From NCBI GenBank assembly GCA_017305935.1, contig JAFKJU010000041.1, forward strand, positions 1 to 44,477: 44,477 bases of DNA, in the 5' to 3' direction. Positions 18,525 to 27,241 of this stretch are shown piece after piece. The stretch is from Hyphomicrobiales bacterium. GTDB taxonomy: Bacteria; Pseudomonadota; Alphaproteobacteria; Rhizobiales; Rhizobiaceae. The notes under the pieces were generated by a model. That model saw only the letters and a program-made list of their open reading frames with translations, did no database searches and was not told the DNA's origin. Both the position numbers and the translations under genes were made by a program. Position 1 is the stretch's first letter. Each line of letters begins with the position of its first letter.

Positions 18525-19284
18525 TCCCGTGCTCGACACCGATCTTTCCGCCTATGTCGACAACCAGCTCGACATTAACCGCCGCATTGAGGTCGAGGCC
18601 TATCTTTCGGAAAATCCCGTGATTGCCGCGCAGGTGATGGCCGATCTCAGCCTCAAGGGCGAGTTGCGGCTGGCGCTGGCCGATCAGCGGTCTTCGGTGC
18701 GGCCGCAGACGCGCGACGCGGCGCGGCGGCTGGAATCGGCGCTGTCGCGCGGCCTCTTCGTCGCCGCGTTCCGCCGGGCGGCGGCCATCGTGCTTCTGGT
18801 CGGCGCCGGCTGGGTGGCGAACGCCCATTTCGGCCCCTTCGGCGCGACCCAGGTAATTGCCTCCGTGCAGCCCCCGCCCTTCGTCGAGGAGGCGGTGCGC
18901 GCCCACCAGACGGCGGTGCTTCGCGAAACCATGCCGTCGCAGGCGGAGATATCCGCCTATGACCCCGCCGACATCCGCGCCGCGACCGGCATCGTCATGC
19001 CCGAGATCCCCACGGACTGGAAGGTCATCGACGTACAGGTCTTCCCCTCCGCATTCGGGCCGAGCGTGGAGATGGCCGTCGCGCCGGCCGCAAACGAGGT
19101 GCTGTCACTCTTCGCCGTCCGTCCCGGCAGCTTTGCCGTGCAGAAGGCGCTGCCGATGGGCGTGGGGACGACGCAATCCTCATACTGGCAGATCGGCGAG
19201 GTCGCCTATGCCCTCGTCTCCAGTTCCCGCGATGCCGGCGATCTCAACGGCATGGCCGAAAAACTCGCCGCCTCGCTCTATTGA
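18511..19284 (+). CDS. Probable membrane anti-sigma factor
   Basis: A 257-residue protein starting at ATG with GGGGGA about 7 bases upstream, overlapping the ECF sigma gene. Residues 1-60 (DTDLSAYVDNQLDINRRIEV and following) resemble the cytoplasmic sigma-binding domain of anti-sigma factors. One membrane segment lies near 90-106 (AAAIVLLVGAGWVANAHFG), and the rest is a periplasmic domain. The zinc-binding H-x3-C-x2-C motif of ZAS-type anti-sigma factors is absent, as there is no suitable Cys pair in the N-terminal domain. It most likely senses an envelope signal and releases the sigma factor. Role inferred from gene order and topology. Confidence 0.85.
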   Translation: MKPVDPVLDTDLSAYVDNQLDINRRIEVEAYLSENPVIAAQVMADLSLKGELRLALADQRSSVRPQTRDAARRLESALSRGLFVAAFRRAAAIVLLVGAGWVANAHFGPFGATQVIASVQPPPFVEEAVRAHQTAVLRETMPSQAEISAYDPADIRAATGIVMPEIPTDWKVIDVQVFPSAFGPSVEMAVAPAANEVLSLFAVRPGSFAVQKALPMGVGTTQSSYWQIGEVAYALVSSSRDAGDLNGMAEKLAASLY

Positions 19285-19324
19285 GCACCGGCTGCCAACC
19301 GACACCAACCCCAGGAGCCTTTCC

Positions 19325-20041
19325 ATGAACCCGACACAGAATCGTTTCGGCTATCGACCGCAGGCGCAGACCCAGGCGCTGTTCGACGAGGGACTGCGCC
19401 AGCATATGCTGCGCGTCTACAATTACATGGGCCTCGGCCTGGTGCTGACCGGCATCGTCGCCTTCTTCGTCGGCTCGACGCCGGCGCTTTACGTGCCGAT
19501 CTTCTCCACCCCGCTGAAATGGGTCGTGATGCTGGCGCCGCTCGCCTTCGTCTTCTTCTTTTCGTTCCGCATCCAGACGATGTCGGCGCGCACCGCACAG
19601 ATGACCTTCTGGGCCTTCTGCGCCGTGATGGGCCTGTCGCTGGCCTCCGTCTTCCTGGTGTTCACCGGCACCAGCATCGCCCGCACCTTCTTCATCGCCG
19701 CCACCATGTTCGGCGCCACCAGCCTTTACGGCTATACGACCAAGCGGGACCTGTCGAAATTCGGCTCGTTCCTGATGATGGGCCTGTTCGGTGTGATCAT
19801 CGCCTCGGTCGTCAACATCTTTCTCGGCTCCAGCGCCCTGCAGTTCGCCATCTCGGTGATCGGCGTCGTGGTCTTCGTCGGCCTGACCGCCTTCGATACC
19901 CAGAACATCAAGGAACAGTTTGCCGAAAACATCGACCAGGAATCGCAGCAGAAGCTCGCCGTCTTCGGCGCCCTGTCGCTCTATCTGAACTTCGTCAACC
20001 TGTTCCAGCTCCTGCTGAATTTCACCGGCGAGCGCGAGTAA
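19325..20041 (+). CDS. Bax inhibitor-1 / YccA family membrane protein
   Basis: A 238-residue protein with seven hydrophobic segments. ATG at 19325 with AGGAG about 7 bases upstream. The core GATSLYGYTTKRDLSKFGSF, the segment FVGLTAFDTQNIKEQFAE and the final SLYLNFVNLFQLLLNF are typical of the BI-1 family (YccA/YetJ), which are calcium-permeable or protease-modulating membrane proteins. In alphaproteobacteria they are common housekeeping genes. It lies 40 bases after the anti-sigma gene and 42 bases before the DUF2076-like gene, so these genes could form one transcription unit with the sigma factor. Confidence 0.93.
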   Translation: MNPTQNRFGYRPQAQTQALFDEGLRQHMLRVYNYMGLGLVLTGIVAFFVGSTPALYVPIFSTPLKWVVMLAPLAFVFFFSFRIQTMSARTAQMTFWAFCAVMGLSLASVFLVFTGTSIARTFFIAATMFGATSLYGYTTKRDLSKFGSFLMMGLFGVIIASVVNIFLGSSALQFAISVIGVVVFVGLTAFDTQNIKEQFAENIDQESQQKLAVFGALSLYLNFVNLFQLLLNFTGERE

Positions 20042-20083
20042 GGCGCACTTTCCGCCCAAACGCAACGTCAAAGGAACCCATTG

Positions 20084-20704
20084 ATGGACCAGAACGATCG
20101 CCACGCCATCGAAAGCCTGTTCGGCAAGCTTTCTGAGGTCGAACGGCAGGCAGGCCCGCGCGACAGCGAAGCCGAAGGCTTCATCCGCGAGCGCATCGCC
20201 GCGCAGCCCGGGGCGCCCTATTTCATGGCCCAGACCATCGTCGTGCAGGAACAGGCCCTCGATTCGGCGCAGCGGCGCATCGAGGAACTGGAATACGAAC
20301 TCGCCAACCGGCCGCAGCAGGCGGCTTCGGGCGGCGGCCTGCTCTCCAGTCTGTTCGGCAGCGGTTCGCGACCGTCGCCGCAGGCCTCTGCGCGCCAGCC
20401 CGCGCCGCCAGCCGGCATCGGCGGCCCGGTAGCCGCCCCCGCCCCGACGTCGGCTCCGGCTGGCCCCTGGGGGCAACAGCCCGCCTTCGGCAACCCACCT
20501 GCACGCCCGGCCGGCGGTGGCTTCCTGGCAGGCGCGGCGCAGACCGCCATGGGCGTCGCCGGCGGCGTGCTGCTCGGCAATGCCATCGCCGGCATGTTTG
20601 CCGGCGATACAGCCAACGCCGCCCCGCAACCTGCCGCCGAGCCTGCAGCGGCCGAAGAGGACGCGGATACCGGCGACGACGGCATGGACGATATGGAGTT
20701 CTGA
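20084..20704 (+). CDS. DUF2076-type periplasmic ligand-binding-like protein
   Basis: A 206-residue protein matching DUF2076 (N-terminal pattern DRHAIESLFGKLSEVERQAG, then a long helix with PYFMAQTIVVQEQAL and RIEELEYEL). Residues 90-150 are Pro/Ala/Gly-rich, a Gly-rich hydrophobic stretch (GGGFLAGAAQTAMGVAGGVL) follows, and the C-terminus is acidic. The ATG at 20084 is chosen over a TTG one codon earlier; AAGGAA lies about 8 bases upstream. Function is unknown; the family often carries a coiled coil and a glycine-zipper-like hydrophobic segment. A terminator follows within 25 bases. Confidence 0.88.
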   Translation: MDQNDRHAIESLFGKLSEVERQAGPRDSEAEGFIRERIAAQPGAPYFMAQTIVVQEQALDSAQRRIEELEYELANRPQQAASGGGLLSSLFGSGSRPSPQASARQPAPPAGIGGPVAAPAPTSAPAGPWGQQPAFGNPPARPAGGGFLAGAAQTAMGVAGGVLLGNAIAGMFAGDTANAAPQPAAEPAAAEEDADTGDDGMDDMEF

Positions 20705-20728
20705 ACTCCATCGTCTGCCAAAAGATTG

Positions 20729-20758
20729 AGCCGCACCCCAAGGGGCGCGGCTTTTTAT
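20729..20758 (+). terminator. Rho-independent terminator after the DUF2076-like gene
   Basis: A GC-rich stem (AGCCGC at 20729-20734 pairing with GCGGCT at 20747-20752, plus an inner CCCC/GGGG pairing) has one mismatch and a short loop. It is followed by TTTTATT. It sits 25 bases after the stop codon. Confidence 0.85.
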
Positions 20759-20804
20759 TGTCCCGTATTGAATTCTACCGACAGCGCCTGCAAGACCGGA
20801 AGAA

Positions 20805-20820
20805 TTAATAAAGCTTTAAC
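20805..20820. promoter_or_regulatory. CtrA-type box, upstream copy
   Basis: TTAA (20805-20808), 7 bases, TTAAC (20816-20820): a full match to the CtrA box TTAA-N7-TTAAC known in Caulobacter and rhizobia. It lies in an A/T-rich stretch between the terminator and the response regulator gene. Confidence 0.6.
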
Positions 20821-20884
20821 CATAATCTTGTTCTGCCGATTAAGCTTTTTTTCACGACGCCGGCAAGGAACGGCAAAATCAATA

Positions 20885-20900
20885 TTAACACTCCATTAAC
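20885..20900. promoter_or_regulatory. CtrA-type box, downstream copy
   Basis: TTAA (20885-20888), 7 bases, TTAAC (20896-20900): a second full match, exactly 80 bases downstream of the first. Two full sites in one intergenic region make chance less likely. The response regulator start follows at 21057. Confidence 0.65.
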
Positions 20901-21056
20901 ACAATTGCGAAAATGCATTCATTCTGCTGCTTTTTGCGCATGGGCGGAACATATTTTCGTCAGCGCCGTTTGATAGGCAAGACGGACGCAAGCAACGTTT
21001 CCGACAGGCAGAACGCGGCGGCGGCCGCCTTGTATCGGATTGTCAAGGAGTTCCCC

Positions 21057-21506
21057 ATGACGAGGGATGGAGTAACCGAAATCGGCATGATCGAACAGCA
21101 GCCCCACAAGGTCCTGATCGTCGAGGACGAACAGCTTATCGCCATGGACGTCGAGGACATGGTTACCTCGTCGCAGGTCGATGCGGATGTGATCGGGCTT
21201 GCCAGCGACAAGAAGCGCGCGCTCGATCTCGCGCCGATGGCCGATATCGCCCTGGTGGACGTCAATCTTGCCGATGGCGCGAGCGGCCCGGAAATCGGGC
21301 GTATCCTCGCCGAAACCTATGGGGTGACCGTCATCTTCATGACGGGCAATCCGGAAATGGTCGAAAACGGCATCCAGGGCGCGCTCGGCGTGCTCAGCAA
21401 GCCGGTAAGCCCGCGCACCGTCGAGCAGACGCTGCGTTACGCCATTGCCCGCCGTCGCCGCGAACGCGTCGTACCGCCGGCGATGATGCGGATCTTCGCC
21501 GCCTGA
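21057..21506 (+). CDS. Single-domain response regulator
   Basis: A 149-residue protein made of one receiver domain with no output domain. Acidic pocket residues are in IVEDEQ (residues 21-26), the phospho-acceptor is Asp68 in ALVDVN, the conserved Thr is near 96 in FMTGNP, and the conserved Lys is 115 in LSKPV. ATG at 21057 has AAGGAG 6 bases upstream; the open frame extends further upstream without a supporting site. Single-domain regulators pass phosphate in phosphorelays or act on partner kinases. No histidine kinase is adjacent. Two CtrA-type boxes lie in its upstream region. Confidence 0.9.
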   Translation: MTRDGVTEIGMIEQQPHKVLIVEDEQLIAMDVEDMVTSSQVDADVIGLASDKKRALDLAPMADIALVDVNLADGASGPEIGRILAETYGVTVIFMTGNPEMVENGIQGALGVLSKPVSPRTVEQTLRYAIARRRRERVVPPAMMRIFAA

Positions 21507-21553
21507 GCGGCTTGTCTCTTTTCATGCGCTGATACCGATTCCCCTGATTTTTT

Positions 21554-21585
21554 AAGGGCAAGCCAGAAAATCGCCGCTTGCCCTT
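21554..21585. terminator. Hairpin after the response regulator gene
   Basis: A perfect 10-bp inverted repeat (21554-21563 AAGGGCAAGC, 21576-21585 GCTTGCCCTT) with a 12-base loop lies about 48 bases after the stop codon. T-runs on its flanks are partial: TTTTTTAA before it and TTTCTC after it. It is a likely terminator, possibly acting in either direction. Confidence 0.55.
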
Positions 21586-21724
21586 TCTCTCCTGCATGAA
21601 CCCTCATGTTCAATTTTGGTCACATTGCGCCAAGCGGTGGCGATGCGATTGACAATGACGGGGGAAGCTTGAAGACTGCGCCGCAAACACCAGGGCAACG
21701 GCGCGTGCTGCGGGAGAGAGATCC

Positions 21725-24700
21725 ATGTTGAGAGCAATGCCAGCAAACGCGCGAGACGATTCGGCGTCCGGAATTGCTACAAGACGGCAAGGCAGAGGGT
21801 TTTTCAGGCTCTCGGCTTTGCTTGGACTGGTGATGGCTGCTCTACCGGCCGGCGCCGAGGCCGCCGAACGGCAGGTGACAATCGTCAAGGATGCCGATTT
21901 CTTCGGTTTCGACCTGCGCACGGAGACAAATGTCTCTCTCAAGGATTGCCAGTCGATCTGCGTGAACGACAAGGCTTGCAAGGCCTTCACCTATAATCCC
22001 AAGGTCAAGTGGTGCTTCCTCAAGTCCGATTTCGGGCCGATGAACAGTTTTCCCGGCGCCGTCGCCGGCAAGATCGTCGAGCCGGATGCCGAGCGCGATA
22101 TCGGACCGGCACCGGCACAGGCCTTCATTTCCAAGGATTTGCAGCAGCAGGCGCGCGATGCGCGCGACGCCATGGTGGTCGCCGACGACCAGATGGGCCA
22201 GGGCGCCTCCTCGCTTGCCGCCGTCGGCATGGCCGAGCGCAGCGCCGGCAATCTCGACCGGGCCGTTACCGCCTTCAAATCGGCGATCGCCATCGACAAG
22301 GACAATGCCGATCTCTGGATCGAACTGACCCGCACGGGCGCACTTGGCGCCAGCGACACCGATATTGCCCGCCAGGCCCCCATCTGGGGCGCCATGGCCT
22401 ACAGTCTCAGCCGCACGACGACCGCGCGCGCAGCCGCCTTGACGGCGCTCGCCCAGGCCTTCGCCGCCAACCAGACATGGCGCAGCGCGCTCAACGCCTA
22501 CAAGGCCAGCCTCGCCGTCAAGGAAGATGCCGGCGTGCGTGCGGCCTATGTCGACCTGCGCGCCCGCCAAGGCTTTCGCGTCGTCAACCACACCATCGAT
22601 ACCGACAGCGCCACGCCGCGCGCCTGTGTCGAATTCTCCGAGCCGCTGGTCAAGGCCGATGTCGATTATTCCAGCTTCGTCACCCTGAACGGCGCCGCCC
22701 CGCAAGGCCTCGAGGCCAAGGGCAGCCAGATCTGCATCGAAGGCCTCGCGCATGGCGAGCGCTACAAGATCGCACTGCGCCCCGGCCTGCCCTCCTCCGT
22801 CGATGAGAACCTTGAAAATGCCGTCGATCTCGACATCTATGTCCGCGACCGCTCGGCCAGCGTCCGCTTCACCGGCGAGAATTTCGTGCTGCCCGGCACC
22901 GCCCGGCGCGGAATCCCGATCGTCTCGGTCAACACGACCGGCGCCAACCTGAAGCTCTATCGCATCGGCGACCGCAACATCGCCTCGGTGCTGACCAATT
23001 CGCAGTTCCTCACCCAGATGGACGGCTACAACGCCCAGCGTATCGAGGACGAACTCGGCGAAATGGTCTGGCAGGGTTCCATCGACTTCCAGACCGATCT
23101 CAACAAGGACGTCATCACCAGCTTCCCGGTCGACGAGGCCCTGCCCCAGCGCAAGCCCGGCGTCTATGTGCTGACCGCCGCCGCCATTGGCGACAAGTCC
23201 GAATATTGGGACGCCAAGGCGACGCAATGGTTCGTGGTCTCCGATATCGGGCTGACCACCTATGCCGGCACCGATGGCCTCAACGTCTTCGCCCGCTCGT
23301 TGGATAGCGCCAGGCCGATTGCCGGCGTCGAGCTGCAATTGCTGGCCAAAAACAACGAGGTCTTGGGCGACGCCACCACAGACGCGGACGGTCGCGCCGT
23401 CTTCACCGCCGGCCTGATCCGCGGCAATGCCGCCATGGCGCCGGCCGTGCTGACCGCGCAAGGGCAAGGCCAGGATTTCGTCTTCCTCGACATGACCCGC
23501 GCCGGCTTCGATCTTTCCGACCGTGGCGTGACCGGCCGTGCCACGCCCGGCGCCATCGATCTGCTGACCTGGACCGAGCGCGGCATCTATCGCGCCGGGG
23601 AGACCGTCCATGCCTCGGCGCTCGCCCGCGACAATACGGGTGCGGCCATCGAGAACCTGCCGCTGACCTTCATCGTCAGCCGCCCCGATGGCGTCGAGGA
23701 TCGCCGCATCGTCGAAAATACCGGCACGCTCGGCGGCTATGCCTTCGACATCGCCATGCTGCCGAACGCCATGCGCGGCACCTGGACGATGCGGGCCTAC
23801 ACCGACCCCAAGGCGCAGGCGATTGCCGAAAAGCAATTCCTCGTCGAGGATTTCATTCCCGACCGCATCGAATTCGATCTCAAGAGCGAGGCAAAATCGA
23901 TCACGGTCGGAACACCGGCCGAAGTCGAGCTCGACGGCCGCTATCTCTACGGCGCGCCTGCAGCCGGATTACAGCTCGAAGGCGACGTGGCGCTGAAGCG
24001 CACCCGCACCGACGACAAATTCAAGGGCTACCAGTTCGGCCTCGCTGATGAGGAAGCCGAGGACGAGACCCGTATTCCGCTGGAAGGTCTGCCCGATGTC
24101 GACGAGGCCGGCAAGGCGGCCATCACCGTCGACGTCACCGACGTGCCCTCGACCACCCAGCTCCTGACCGCCGACGTCACCGTGCGCATGCGCGAGCCGG
24201 GCGGCCGCGCCGTCGAGCGCAAGCTGTCGCTGCCGGTGCAGTCGCAGGAGCCCGCCATCGGCATCAAGCCGGAATTCGACGGCGAACTCGGCGAGAATTC
24301 AATCGCCCGCTTTCATGTGATTTCGGTCGATACCGCCGGCAACAGGCAGTCGGCAAGCGGCCTGCAATGGACGCTCCTGTCGATCCAGCGCAATTACCAA
24401 TGGTATCGCGACGGCAATAGCTGGCGCTACGAACCGGTCACCACCACCAGCAAGGTCGCCGGCGGGCGCGTCGACGCCACCACCGATGGCGCGGAAATCT
24501 CCGCCCCGGTCGGCTGGGGCCGTTATCGCCTCGAAGTCGAGACCGCCGCGCCTGACGGCCCGCAATCCAGCGTCGAATTCGACGCCGGCTGGTATGTCGA
24601 GGCGAAATCAACCGAAACGCCAGACGGGCTGGAAATCGCCCTCGACAAGGAGGCCTACAAGCCCGGCGAAACCGCCAGGCTCAAGGTCAGCCCGCGCTTT

Positions 24701-27235
24701 GCCGGCGAATTGCTGGTCACCATCGGCGCGGAAAACCTTGTCGCCACCAAGCTCGCCAGCATTCCGGCCGAAGGCGGCGAGGTCGACCTGCCGGTTACCG
24801 CCGATTGGGGTGCGGGCGCCTATGTCACCGCGACACTCTATCGCCCCGGTGCTGCGCAGGAAAGCCGCATGCCGATGCGCGCCATCGGCCTCAAATGGCT
24901 GACCGTCGATCCCGGCGACCGCAAGCTCGCCGTCTCGCTCGGCGCGCCGGAAAAGATTCTTCCACGCGGAGAATTGACCGTTCCGGTGCAGGTCACCGGC
25001 GTCTCCGCGTCGGAGGAAACTTATGTCACGGTCGCCGCCGTCGATGTCGGCATCCTCAATCTCACCCGCTACCAGCCGCCGGACCCGGAGAGCTATTATT
25101 TCGGCCAGCGTATGCTCGGCCTTGAAATCCGCGATATCTACGGCCGCCTGATCGACGGCTCGCTCGGCGCCATGGGACGGATTCGCACCGGCGGCGACGG
25201 AGGACAGGGGCCGCTGAACGGCAGCCCGCCCACCGAAAAGCTGGTCGCCTTCTTCAGCGGGCCGGTGAAGCTCGATGCCGAGGGCAAGGCGAACGCCACT
25301 TTCGACATTCCGCAATTCAACGGTACGGTGCGGCTGATGGCCGTCGCCTGGTCAAAACATGGCGTCGGCCATGGCACGCAGGATGTGATCGTGCGCGATC
25401 CCGTCGTCGTCACAGCCAGCGTGCCGAAATTCCTGGCGCCGGGGGATCTCTCCGACCTGCGCATCGATATCGCCAATACCGATGCGCCGGCCGGCGACTA
25501 CCAGCTTCAGGTCACCAGCAGCCCGGTCGTGACCGTCGATCCCTCCGCCGCGCAGCAGACCCTGCGCCTGGAAGCCGGCGGGAAGGCGAACGTCACCCTG
25601 CCGCTGATGGGCGGTTATCCCGGCGACGGGCAGATTACCATTCGTCTCACTGGGGCCGATGGCGCCAGCTTCGAGCAGGCGCTTTCCATTCCGGTTCGCC
25701 CGGCGACCCTGCCGGTTACCACACGCCGCGTCGTCAATATCGCCGCCAACAGCAGCCTGACGGTGAACGGCGAGTTGCTGGCCGACAGCATCCTCCAGGG
25801 CGCTGCGGTCAGCGTCAACGTCACCCGCTCCACCGCCTTCGACATTCCGGCGCTGCTGATGAGCCTCGATCGCTACCCCTATGGCTGCGCCGAGCAGACC
25901 ACCAGCCGCGCCCTGCCGCTGCTCTATTTCAGCGAGTTGGCGAAGCAGACCGGCCTCGCCGATGACGACCAGATCCATAAACGCGTCCAGGACGCCATCC
26001 AGCGTGTGCTCTCCTACCAGTCGTCGACCGGCAGCTTCGGCCTCTGGGCGCCGGGCTCCGGCGATCTGTGGCTGGATGCCTATGTCACCGACTTCCTGAC
26101 CCGCGCCCGCGAGCAGAAATACGACGTTCCGGAAACCGCGCTCGTCGCGGCGCTGGAAAACCTCCAGAATGCGCTTGGCTATGACATGAACATTTCCGAG
26201 CGCGGCAACGAGATGGCCTATGCCGTCTATGTGCTGGCCCGCAACCGCAAGGCGGCGATCAGCGACCTGCGCTATTACGGCGATACGGCCATCGATCAAT
26301 TCCCGACGCCGCTCGCCAAGGCGCATATCGCCGCAGCCCTCGCGCTTTACGGCGACGTGCCGCGCTCACGCACCATCTTCGCCAAGGCGGCGAACATGTC
26401 GACCGAGATCACCAATGTCAGCCTGTCGCGCTCCGATTACGGCTCGGCCCTGCGTGATGACGCCGCCGTGCTGGCGCTGGCCGCCGAAACCCGGCCGGTC
26501 CCGGAAATCATTCCCGAGATGTCGCGCGTCGTCGCCAAGGAATGGGACCAGAAGCGCTATACCAGCACCCAGGAACAGACCTGGATGCTGCTGGCGGCGC
26601 GGGCCGCGCAGGATAGCGACAAGAGCATAAAACTGTCGGTCAACGGCGAAAGCGTCAACGGCGGTTATCGCCGGCAGGTGAGCGGCGATGCGCTGATGGA
26701 AAACCCGCTGGCGATCGCCAATCGCAGCGGCAATCCGGTCAGCGCCGTGGTCACCACGGTCGCAGCACCTGCCCAGCCGCTGCCTGCCGGCGGAGACGGC
26801 TTTGCCATCGAGCGCAGCTATTACACGCTGGATGGCGAGGCCGCGAATGTCAGCGAGGCCCGCCAGAACGAGCGCTACGTGGTGGTGCTGAAGGTGACGG
26901 AGCAGAATTCCTGGGCTTCGCGCATCCTGATCACCGACCTGCTGCCCGCCGGTTTCGAGATCGACAATCCGAGCCTGGTCGACAGCGCCCAGCTTGCCAA
27001 TTTCGAGTGGATCGGCGAGCAGACGGCGGCGCATACCGAGTTCCGAAGCGACCGTTTCGTCGCCGCCTATGACCGGGCGGATGGCGACAAGGGCGAGCTG
27101 ACGCTGGCCTATGTCGTGCGCGCAGTCACCCCCGGCACCTACGACCACCCGGCGGCCAGCGTCGAGGACATGTATCGCCCGCAATTTTCGGCGCGCACGG
27201 CAACGGGCCGCATGGAAGTGCTGAAGGCCGAGTAA
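21725..27235 (+). CDS. Alpha-2-macroglobulin family protein with PAN-like module
   Basis: A 1836-residue secreted or periplasmic protein. A signal peptide (hydrophobic LSALLGLVMAALPAG, cleavage near AEA-AE, about residue 46) is followed by a PAN/apple-like module at about 49-120 with paired cysteines in DCQSICVNDKACKAFTY. A TPR-like helical part follows, then the macroglobulin domains. The thioester motif CAEQ (Cys1388 to Gln1391, in YPYGCAEQTTSRAL) is intact, so it can trap attacking proteases covalently. There is no lipobox cysteine at the cleavage site, unlike the lipoprotein form in E. coli. pbpC starts 6 bases after its stop, the usual pairing, suggesting a role in protecting the cell when peptidoglycan is repaired. 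Start: ATG 21725 with GGGAGAGAG upstream. Confidence 0.95.
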   Translation: MLRAMPANARDDSASGIATRRQGRGFFRLSALLGLVMAALPAGAEAAERQVTIVKDADFFGFDLRTETNVSLKDCQSICVNDKACKAFTYNPKVKWCFLKSDFGPMNSFPGAVAGKIVEPDAERDIGPAPAQAFISKDLQQQARDARDAMVVADDQMGQGASSLAAVGMAERSAGNLDRAVTAFKSAIAIDKDNADLWIELTRTGALGASDTDIARQAPIWGAMAYSLSRTTTARAAALTALAQAFAANQTWRSALNAYKASLAVKEDAGVRAAYVDLRARQGFRVVNHTIDTDSATPRACVEFSEPLVKADVDYSSFVTLNGAAPQGLEAKGSQICIEGLAHGERYKIALRPGLPSSVDENLENAVDLDIYVRDRSASVRFTGENFVLPGTARRGIPIVSVNTTGANLKLYRIGDRNIASVLTNSQFLTQMDGYNAQRIEDELGEMVWQGSIDFQTDLNKDVITSFPVDEALPQRKPGVYVLTAAAIGDKSEYWDAKATQWFVVSDIGLTTYAGTDGLNVFARSLDSARPIAGVELQLLAKNNEVLGDATTDADGRAVFTAGLIRGNAAMAPAVLTAQGQGQDFVFLDMTRAGFDLSDRGVTGRATPGAIDLLTWTERGIYRAGETVHASALARDNTGAAIENLPLTFIVSRPDGVEDRRIVENTGTLGGYAFDIAMLPNAMRGTWTMRAYTDPKAQAIAEKQFLVEDFIPDRIEFDLKSEAKSITVGTPAEVELDGRYLYGAPAAGLQLEGDVALKRTRTDDKFKGYQFGLADEEAEDETRIPLEGLPDVDEAGKAAITVDVTDVPSTTQLLTADVTVRMREPGGRAVERKLSLPVQSQEPAIGIKPEFDGELGENSIARFHVISVDTAGNRQSASGLQWTLLSIQRNYQWYRDGNSWRYEPVTTTSKVAGGRVDATTDGAEISAPVGWGRYRLEVETAAPDGPQSSVEFDAGWYVEAKSTETPDGLEIALDKEAYKPGETARLKVSPRFAGELLVTIGAENLVATKLASIPAEGGEVDLPVTADWGAGAYVTATLYRPGAAQESRMPMRAIGLKWLTVDPGDRKLAVSLGAPEKILPRGELTVPVQVTGVSASEETYVTVAAVDVGILNLTRYQPPDPESYYFGQRMLGLEIRDIYGRLIDGSLGAMGRIRTGGDGGQGPLNGSPPTEKLVAFFSGPVKLDAEGKANATFDIPQFNGTVRLMAVAWSKHGVGHGTQDVIVRDPVVVTASVPKFLAPGDLSDLRIDIANTDAPAGDYQLQVTSSPVVTVDPSAAQQTLRLEAGGKANVTLPLMGGYPGDGQITIRLTGADGASFEQALSIPVRPATLPVTTRRVVNIAANSSLTVNGELLADSILQGAAVSVNVTRSTAFDIPALLMSLDRYPYGCAEQTTSRALPLLYFSELAKQTGLADDDQIHKRVQDAIQRVLSYQSSTGSFGLWAPGSGDLWLDAYVTDFLTRAREQKYDVPETALVAALENLQNALGYDMNISERGNEMAYAVYVLARNRKAAISDLRYYGDTAIDQFPTPLAKAHIAAALALYGDVPRSRTIFAKAANMSTEITNVSLSRSDYGSALRDDAAVLALAAETRPVPEIIPEMSRVVAKEWDQKRYTSTQEQTWMLLAARAAQDSDKSIKLSVNGESVNGGYRRQVSGDALMENPLAIANRSGNPVSAVVTTVAAPAQPLPAGGDGFAIERSYYTLDGEAANVSEARQNERYVVVLKVTEQNSWASRILITDLLPAGFEIDNPSLVDSAQLANFEWIGEQTAAHTEFRSDRFVAAYDRADGDKGELTLAYVVRAVTPGTYDHPAASVEDMYRPQFSARTATGRMEVLKAE

Positions 27236-27241
27236 GCAGAG

